From Bifidobacterium xylocopae (GTDB taxonomy: Bacteria; Actinomycetota; Actinomycetes; Actinomycetales; Bifidobacteriaceae), in assembly GCF_003315615.1 (NCBI RefSeq), contig NZ_PDCH01000002.1, positions 155,085 through 219,084 of the forward strand: a DNA stretch of 64,000 nucleotides. Direction: 5' to 3'. Of the stretch, positions 59,701 to 64,000 are shown in pieces. Position numbers and translations under genes: made by a program. The notes beneath the pieces are model-generated. The model was not told where the DNA came from. It worked only from the letters and a program-made list of their open reading frames with translations, and searched no databases. The first letter of the stretch is position 1, and each line of letters starts with the position of its first letter.

Positions 59701-62700
59701 GTGTCCATCCGCTCCGGAGACCGGCCGAACGTGCGTTTTACGCGTGTGGTGTCTGGTTCTGATTTTTCGGTTGGTTTGGGTGCTGATGGTTTGTTGTATG
59801 CGTGGGGTTCGAATTATAAGGGTCAGTTGGGTGATGGTTCGTATCGGCCCGCCGCCGCGGGTAAGGCGGAGGTGGCCGGTGTGTCGAGCGTGTCGCCGGT
59901 GCGGGTGCGGACGCCTGTTGGTGTGACGTTCTCCCGGGTGGTGGCGGGCCCTCAGTCGGCGTTGGCGTTGGGTTCCGATGGTTCGGTGTATGGCTGGGGG
60001 GTGAACTGGGGCGAGCTTGGTGACGGCAGTGATGTCAATCGTGGCGCGCCGGTGCGGTTCGGTTCGCCGAAGGGCGTCAGGATCGTGGGGCTGGCCGCGG
60101 GTGATTACCATGCGTTGGCGTTGGGTGATGACGGGAAGCTGTATGTCAGTGGGTACGACAACGCGGGCCAGTTGGGTGTCGGCGGCGGCAACCGGGTGTC
60201 GCCGGTGGTGTTGGATGCGCCGGCCGGCCATCGGTTCGTGCGGGTGGCCGCCGGCGGCATGTACAGTCTGGCGTTGACGGAGGACGGCCGGTTGTATGCG
60301 TGGGGTGCGAACGGTCAGGGCCAGCTGGGTATGTCGGGTTCCGGTCCCGACAGTCCGCGGCTGGTGGAGACCAATGGCGTGTCGCTGCGTGAGGTGATGG
60401 CCGTGGGTGGTACGTCGGCGGCTGTGGGTTCGACGGGCGACGTGTATATGTGGGGCGCGAACGGTGATGGGCAGTTGGGTGACGGCTCGAGCGTGGATTC
60501 GAGTTCGTTGCGCAAGCTGGTTTTGCCTGGCGGGGCCCGTGTGGCGGGTTTGGCGTTGGGTTCCTCGCATGCGGTGGCCGTGGATGCCGCCGGTAGGGTG
60601 TATGCGTGGGGTGCCAATGGTTCGGGCCAGTTGGGTGATGGTTCGTCGTCGGGTTCGTCGTCGCCGCGGTTGGTGTCGTTGCCCTCGGGTGTGGTGGCCG
60701 CCGGGGTGGGTGCCGGCAGGGCGCAGAGTTTTGCGGTGGGTGCCACGGGTGAGGTGTATGCCTGGGGCGCGAACAACGCCGGCCAGTTGGGTGACGGCGG
60801 CACCACCAACCGCACCACACCCACCAAAGACCAAGCGGTTCAAATGACGATAACGAACGTCAAGTTCGACGGTACGACGGCCTCCGGCACGTTTGATCCG
60901 GCACAGGGCAGGTGGGCAGGCACAAGCCCGAAGCATGCGAGTGGCGATGTGACGGTGAGAGTGGAGTGGGCGATCGGCCGGGCTCAACAGGATCCAGTGC
61001 TCTTCACCTATCATTATTTCTACGCCTACACGGTTCATTTCAATCTGGGTGATGCCTCCGGCACGGCTCCTGGCAAGGCTGAGCTGCGGGAGGATAGTGG
61101 TCTGTTGCTCAAGCGCCCGCAGAATCCTTCCTGGGGCACGCACATATTCATGGGTTGGTTTACAGCCAAAGGACAGCCCTGGGACTTCGCACAGGATGTG
61201 TCGAGCGATATGACCCTGACCGCCAAGTGGGATACCTACCGGTTTACGCTGACTCCACCGAAGGGCACGAAGCGGGGCGGCACGGATGTCGGCATCAGTG
61301 CCGGCGGGGGCACCGGTCCCCGGTTTGCCCAAGTCGTAGGCGGTCAGACTTTCTCCGCCGCTTTGGGCGGGGATGGCGCCGTCTATACCTGGGGAGCGAA
61401 CGACAAAGGACAGCTCGGCGTAGGGGAAGGCACGGGTTTCGTAGCGAAGACACCGATGCGGGTGCATGCTCCGGCCGGGCTGACGTTCACCAGTGTCGCG
61501 GCGGGTCCCCTGCATGCGATCGCAGTCGGTTCCGACGGCCAGGCCTATGCGTGGGGCTGGAACTGGGGTCAGTTAGGTAACAACGACCCGGGCAAGGCCA
61601 ATACGAATGTGCCGGTGCATTACCAAACGCCACAGGGTGTGAGGATCGTGCAAGTGGCTGCCGGTTATTACCATTCCCTGGCCTTGGGCGACGACGGCAA
61701 AGTGTATGCAGCAGGCTGGAACGGCTATGGGCAGATAGGCAACGGGAGCAGCAACAGCGGCCAGTATGTTATCAAGCCCGTAGCCATTGACCCGCCTGCG
61801 GGTAAACGCTTCGTCGATATAGGAGCCGGCCGGTTCCATTCCGTGGCCTTGACCGACGACGGGAAGGCCTGGGCCTGGGGTTCGAACGGCTCCGGCCGGT
61901 TGGGCACGACGAGCAGTGATACCACGACACCGCAGCCGGTGTCCATGCCCAAGGGTGTGCAGTTCGCGCAGATCACCGCCGGTGATGCGTATTCCGCGGC
62001 TGTAAGCACCAGTGGGGATGTGTACACATGGGGCGACAACGAGCAAGGGCAGCTCGGGTTTGGCAACAACGCCAACAAGAGCGCTCCCAGCAAGGTCGGT
62101 CTGCCGGCGGGCACGCGCGTCCAACGGATCGCGACCGGCAATGGCCACATGCTTGCATTGACCGATACCGGTAAACTGTACGCCTGGGGTTCCAGCGCCA
62201 AGGGGCAGTTGGGACGGGGCGATACGACGGGGAGCAACACCCCGGTCGAGATCTCGGTGCCCAAGGGCAAAACCTATGGGGCCGTGGGGGCCGGCTACGA
62301 GCACAGTCTCGCCACCAGCGGGACCGGGGAGCTCTATGTCTGGGGGTCCAACAGCGACAGCCAGCTCGGTGACGGCGGCAGTAAGAATCGCAACGCGCCG
62401 AAGCCCGTGGATAAGTTCGATGTGCACATCACCGGGGTCAAGTTCGACGGCAACAACGCAACGTACCCGCACATGGACACCGCGAAGAATGCGTGGACCG
62501 GTAAGACTCCGGCACATGCCACCGCAGGGAATGTCGATGTCGCCTTGACATGGGATGTGGCAGGTGGCGAGCAGTACCCGGCCACACTTTCCTACCGGTA
62601 TCTGGATGTCTACACTGTCCGGTTCTCCTTGGCTGGGGCGCCCGGGAACGTACCTGCGCCCCAGGAATTCACCGAGGGTGATGGCAAACCGGTCGTCAGA

Positions 62701-64000
62701 CCGGATTCGCCGTCCTGGAAGGGCCGTTCCTTCATGGGGTGGTTCAACGCGGCTGGGGAGCCGTGGGACTTCGGGCGGTCTGTGACCGCAGACATGACGC
62801 TCGCGGCCCGCTGGTTCGCTCCCGGGTTCTCGCTTGCGCCCAACCAGGGTCCGTCCGCCGGGGACGAGCCTGTGACGCTCAACGCGCCTGAGAATGCCGG
62901 CACGCGTTTTACGCGTGTGGTGTCTGGTTCTGATTTTTCGGTTGGTTTGGGTGCTGATGGTTTGTTGTATGCGTGGGGTTCGAATTATAAGGGTCAGTTG
63001 GGTGATGGTTCGTATCGGCCCGCCGCCGCGGGTAAGGCGGAGGTGGCCGGTGTGTCGAGCGTGTCGCCGGTGCGGGTGCGGACGCCTGTTGGTGTGACGT
63101 TCTCCCGGGTGGTGGCGGGCCCTCAGTCGGCGTTGGCGTTGGGTTCCGATGGTTCGGTGTATGGCTGGGGGGTGAACTGGGGCGAGCTTGGTGACGGCAG
63201 TGATGTCAATCGTGGCGCGCCGGTGCGGTTCGGTTCGCCGAAGGGCGTCAGGATCGTGGGGCTGGCCGCGGGTGATTACCATGCGTTGGCGTTGGGTGAT
63301 GACGGGAAGCTGTATGTCAGTGGGTACGACAACGCGGGCCAGTTGGGTGTCGGCGGCGGCAACCGGGTGTCGCCGGTGGTGTTGGATGCGCCGGCCGGCC
63401 ATCGGTTCGTGCGGGTGGCCGCCGGCGGCATGTACAGTCTGGCGTTGACGGAGGACGGCCGGTTGTATGCGTGGGGTGCGAACGGTCAGGGCCAGCTGGG
63501 TATGTCGGGTTCCGGTCCCGACAGTCCGCGGCTGGTGGAGACCAATGGCGTGTCGCTGCGTGAGGTGATGGCCGTGGGTGGTACGTCGGCGGCTGTGGGT
63601 TCGACGGGCGACGTGTATATGTGGGGCGCGAACGGTGATGGGCAGTTGGGTGACGGCTCGAGCGTGGATTCGAGTTCGTTGCGCAAGCTGGTTTTGCCTG
63701 GCGGGGCCCGTGTGGCGGGTTTGGCGTTGGGTTCCTCGCATGCGGTGGCCGTGGATGCCGCCGGTAGGGTGTATGCGTGGGGTGCCAATGGTTCGGGCCA
63801 GTTGGGTGATGGTTCGTCGTCGGGTTCGTCGTCGCCGCGGTTGGTGTCGTTGCCCTCGGGTGTGGTGGCCGCCGGGGTGGGTGCCGGCAGGGCGCAGAGT
63901 TTTGCGGTGGGTGCCACGGGTGAGGTGTATGCCTGGGGCGCGAACAACGCCGGCCAGTTGGGTGACGGCGGCACCACCAACCGCACCACACCCACCAAAG
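56737..64000 (+). CDS. Giant secreted multi-propeller RCC1/InlB-repeat protein (3' truncated by window)
   Basis: An uninterrupted frame of 2,421 codons that leaves the window. GTG 56737 with GGGAGG nine bases upstream is preferred; ATG 56728 abuts the same site. Order by approximate residue: signal peptide 1-30 (FVAAVLAFVTLILGGGG); a choice-of-anchor-L-like domain 89-307 (FASEEYPQYVGSSYNDAFGF); InlB B-type repeats at 311-378 and 385-452; a seven-repeat RCC1 propeller 458-838; InlB 901-970; propeller 998-1368; InlB 1431-1498; propeller 1528-1892; InlB 1958-2027; propeller from 2057. Each propeller has seven Y-x-WG-x-N-x-x-GQLG repeats, and is preceded by a short PxxGPxxGGTxV-like segment. The C-terminal anchor is outside the window. 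Likely a cell-surface or secreted adhesin; target unknown. Confidence 0.9.
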   Translation, partial: MHQRFNRGKRSFVAAVLAFVTLILGGGGVVCLAAPLWNDSGAAASSVGKVAAAHAGLNPSPHVPARGAGANRAPSLQPRDVPGAGSVTAGCTAQELVQNLISGSSITVTNAQITGSSAACGIFSSGTSSIDIDRGIILSTGDLTDQSKSQLGTSGDTDIQNMKGETTYDAMTLEFDFVPKSSSLTFNYVFASEEYPQYVGSSYNDAFGFFVNGVNAALIPGTSLPVSINNVNNGNSSSSYPPANSGYYVDNSSKSIPGLGANAFGGRTVVLPIHAQVNPNMSNHIKMVIADVGDAMVNSFVALQAASFKAEYSVGFDLGGASGYTPATQMVSEGDTVMEPSAPNRTGFRFTGWYTQYGSPWNFNTPVTSNMTLTAHWDRLDKKYTVHFDLGDAPGSAPAEQTVDEAVNPYPVRPADPTWKGHYFVGWFDDKGEVFDFGGPLSRDATLTARWSKSSFGLSPVQGMTKGGTPVTVTAPDGVRVQFSEVSAGDGFSAALSTDGYIYTWGQNNKGQLGDGTRTNRTVPKRVDTPAGVRFSSVSTGYLYTAAISSDGLVYGWGLNWGQLGNNSGANTSVPVRFQSPKGVRISQIATGYYQMLALGDDGNIYAAGWNGEGQVGDGTKTTRLIPVKLEPPTGERYVQVAAGYHHSMALTNTGKIYAWGYRASGRLGTDGSNPTVPQLVNTPANMYFTRIAAGGDFSAAINSDGDVYAWGANDYGQLGNGTTVSGTPGRVDLPSGEAASAIAAGDEHMLAITTSGHLYAWGDNTQGQLGINSTSNIVYPWAVTLPASATAVNMAAGVNHTLATSNDGRIYAWGGNAYGQLNDGTVAAKSSPAAAQDLTLGIASVEFDTSKATGSFDGKSSKWKGKAPAHKVGKVAVKVHWSIGHDEQPVQVLSYEYLDKYTVHFDLGDAPGSAPADQTFISNEGKSVDRPANPTWKGHQFMGWFTGQGRPWDFSTVIDDDVQLTARWDAYAFAMTPKSGPREGGTTVSIRSGDRPNVRFTRVVSGSDFSVGLGADGLLYAWGSNYKGQLGDGSYRPAAAGKAEVAGVSSVSPVRVRTPVGVTFSRVVAGPQSALALGSDGSVYGWGVNWGELGDGSDVNRGAPVRFGSPKGVRIVGLAAGDYHALALGDDGKLYVSGYDNAGQLGVGGGNRVSPVVLDAPAGHRFVRVAAGGMYSLALTEDGRLYAWGANGQGQLGMSGSGPDSPRLVETNGVSLREVMAVGGTSAAVGSTGDVYMWGANGDGQLGDGSSVDSSSLRKLVLPGGARVAGLALGSSHAVAVDAAGRVYAWGANGSGQLGDGSSSGSSSPRLVSLPSGVVAAGVGAGRAQSFAVGATGEVYAWGANNAGQLGDGGTTNRTTPTKDQAVQMTITNVKFDGTTASGTFDPAQGRWAGTSPKHASGDVTVRVEWAIGRAQQDPVLFTYHYFYAYTVHFNLGDASGTAPGKAELREDSGLLLKRPQNPSWGTHIFMGWFTAKGQPWDFAQDVSSDMTLTAKWDTYRFTLTPPKGTKRGGTDVGISAGGGTGPRFAQVVGGQTFSAALGGDGAVYTWGANDKGQLGVGEGTGFVAKTPMRVHAPAGLTFTSVAAGPLHAIAVGSDGQAYAWGWNWGQLGNNDPGKANTNVPVHYQTPQGVRIVQVAAGYYHSLALGDDGKVYAAGWNGYGQIGNGSSNSGQYVIKPVAIDPPAGKRFVDIGAGRFHSVALTDDGKAWAWGSNGSGRLGTTSSDTTTPQPVSMPKGVQFAQITAGDAYSAAVSTSGDVYTWGDNEQGQLGFGNNANKSAPSKVGLPAGTRVQRIATGNGHMLALTDTGKLYAWGSSAKGQLGRGDTTGSNTPVEISVPKGKTYGAVGAGYEHSLATSGTGELYVWGSNSDSQLGDGGSKNRNAPKPVDKFDVHITGVKFDGNNATYPHMDTAKNAWTGKTPAHATAGNVDVALTWDVAGGEQYPATLSYRYLDVYTVRFSLAGAPGNVPAPQEFTEGDGKPVVRPDSPSWKGRSFMGWFNAAGEPWDFGRSVTADMTLAARWFAPGFSLAPNQGPSAGDEPVTLNAPENAGTRFTRVVSGSDFSVGLGADGLLYAWGSNYKGQLGDGSYRPAAAGKAEVAGVSSVSPVRVRTPVGVTFSRVVAGPQSALALGSDGSVYGWGVNWGELGDGSDVNRGAPVRFGSPKGVRIVGLAAGDYHALALGDDGKLYVSGYDNAGQLGVGGGNRVSPVVLDAPAGHRFVRVAAGGMYSLALTEDGRLYAWGANGQGQLGMSGSGPDSPRLVETNGVSLREVMAVGGTSAAVGSTGDVYMWGANGDGQLGDGSSVDSSSLRKLVLPGGARVAGLALGSSHAVAVDAAGRVYAWGANGSGQLGDGSSSGSSSPRLVSLPSGVVAAGVGAGRAQSFAVGATGEVYAWGANNAGQLGDGGTTNRTTPTK
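59733..60829 (+). repeat. Long intragenic direct repeat, copy 1 (propeller 2)
   Basis: At least 1,097 bases identical, as far as I can compare, to 62904-64000. The unit encodes a full seven-repeat RCC1 propeller. It uses many TTG, GGT and GTT codons, unlike the GGC/CTG-rich modules on either side. Confidence 0.93.
62904..64000 (+). repeat. Long intragenic direct repeat, copy 2 (propeller 4, cut by window edge)
   Basis: Second copy, 3,171 bases (1,057 codons) after the first, preserving frame. The right boundary is beyond the window, so the repeat may be longer or part of a larger tandem series. Confidence 0.93.

Noticed and set aside
59143..63741. Very long minus-strand open frames (790 and 722 codons) opposite the giant RCC1 gene
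   Set aside because: They are stop-free shadows produced by the periodic Gly/Trp/Asn-rich repeats on the plus strand. Their translation is repetitive His/Arg/Thr sequence with no ribosome-binding site or known fold.

Overview
The window is a high-GC, gene-dense chromosomal segment from an actinobacterium. The gene content fits Bifidobacterium: the prfB-ftsE-ftsX-CHAP hydrolase-smpB cluster, an FtsE with a long acidic tail, RF2 without a programmed frameshift, RluA/GlmS/PepN/GlmM/Def housekeeping genes of bifidobacterial type, and LPxxG-anchored RCC1-repeat surface proteins. The RCC1 proteins suggest, but do not prove, an insect-gut lineage. Genus and host are inferences from content only.

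Layout. Bases 1-5169 hold a tightly packed catabolic operon cut by the left edge: a PsuK-like PfkB kinase, a TrpF-like barrel, an iron-type alcohol dehydrogenase, a nucleoside hydrolase and a DHA2-type MFS transporter. From 5377 to 9883 come an SLC13/ArsB-type transporter, a second MFS transporter, a 3-methyladenine glycosylase, tRNA-Arg(TCT) and a Fur/Zur-type regulator. From 9880 to 17490 is an envelope and metal block: an MprF-like lysyl-lipid synthase with an alpha/beta hydrolase (minus strand), a ZnuA-like lipoprotein and an LtaS-like phosphoglycerol transferase. Bases 17695-20367 encode a MetNIQ methionine importer, followed by tsaC/sua5, a WecA/TagO-type transferase, guaB, orn, a Pif1-like helicase, a frameshifted acetyltransferase gene, proS and xth. 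Bases 30281-40330 hold an SSB paralogue, an M13 peptidase, an HdeD-type membrane protein, map, prfB, ftsEX, a CHAP hydrolase and smpB. Bases 40526-44471 form a polar amino acid ABC importer with two tandem paralogous binding lipoproteins. Then come glmS and an rluA-type synthase, a surface RCC1 protein (minus), pepN, glmM, def, an SRAP peptidase, a 67-residue small protein, and a giant secreted RCC1/InlB-repeat protein that runs off the right edge.

The most distinctive signals are in the last third. The 646-residue RCC1 protein has an uninterrupted G12 tract inside its signal-peptide codons. Loss or gain of one G brings a stop within a few codons, so it looks like a slipped-strand ON/OFF switch. 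The giant gene (over 2,400 codons in the window) encodes a choice-of-anchor-L-like region, five InlB-type repeats and four seven-repeat RCC1 propellers. The second and fourth propellers are encoded by identical DNA of at least 1,097 bp spaced exactly 3,171 bp (1,057 codons) apart. Three other long C tracts (11-13 bp) sit in gaps where the flanking genes point toward each other, and a G9/C11 pair forms a hairpin after orn.

The left-edge operon is the best candidate for an unassigned pathway. It couples nucleoside hydrolysis and sugar phosphorylation to a TrpF-like protein lacking the usual catalytic cysteine and to a metal-dependent dehydrogenase.
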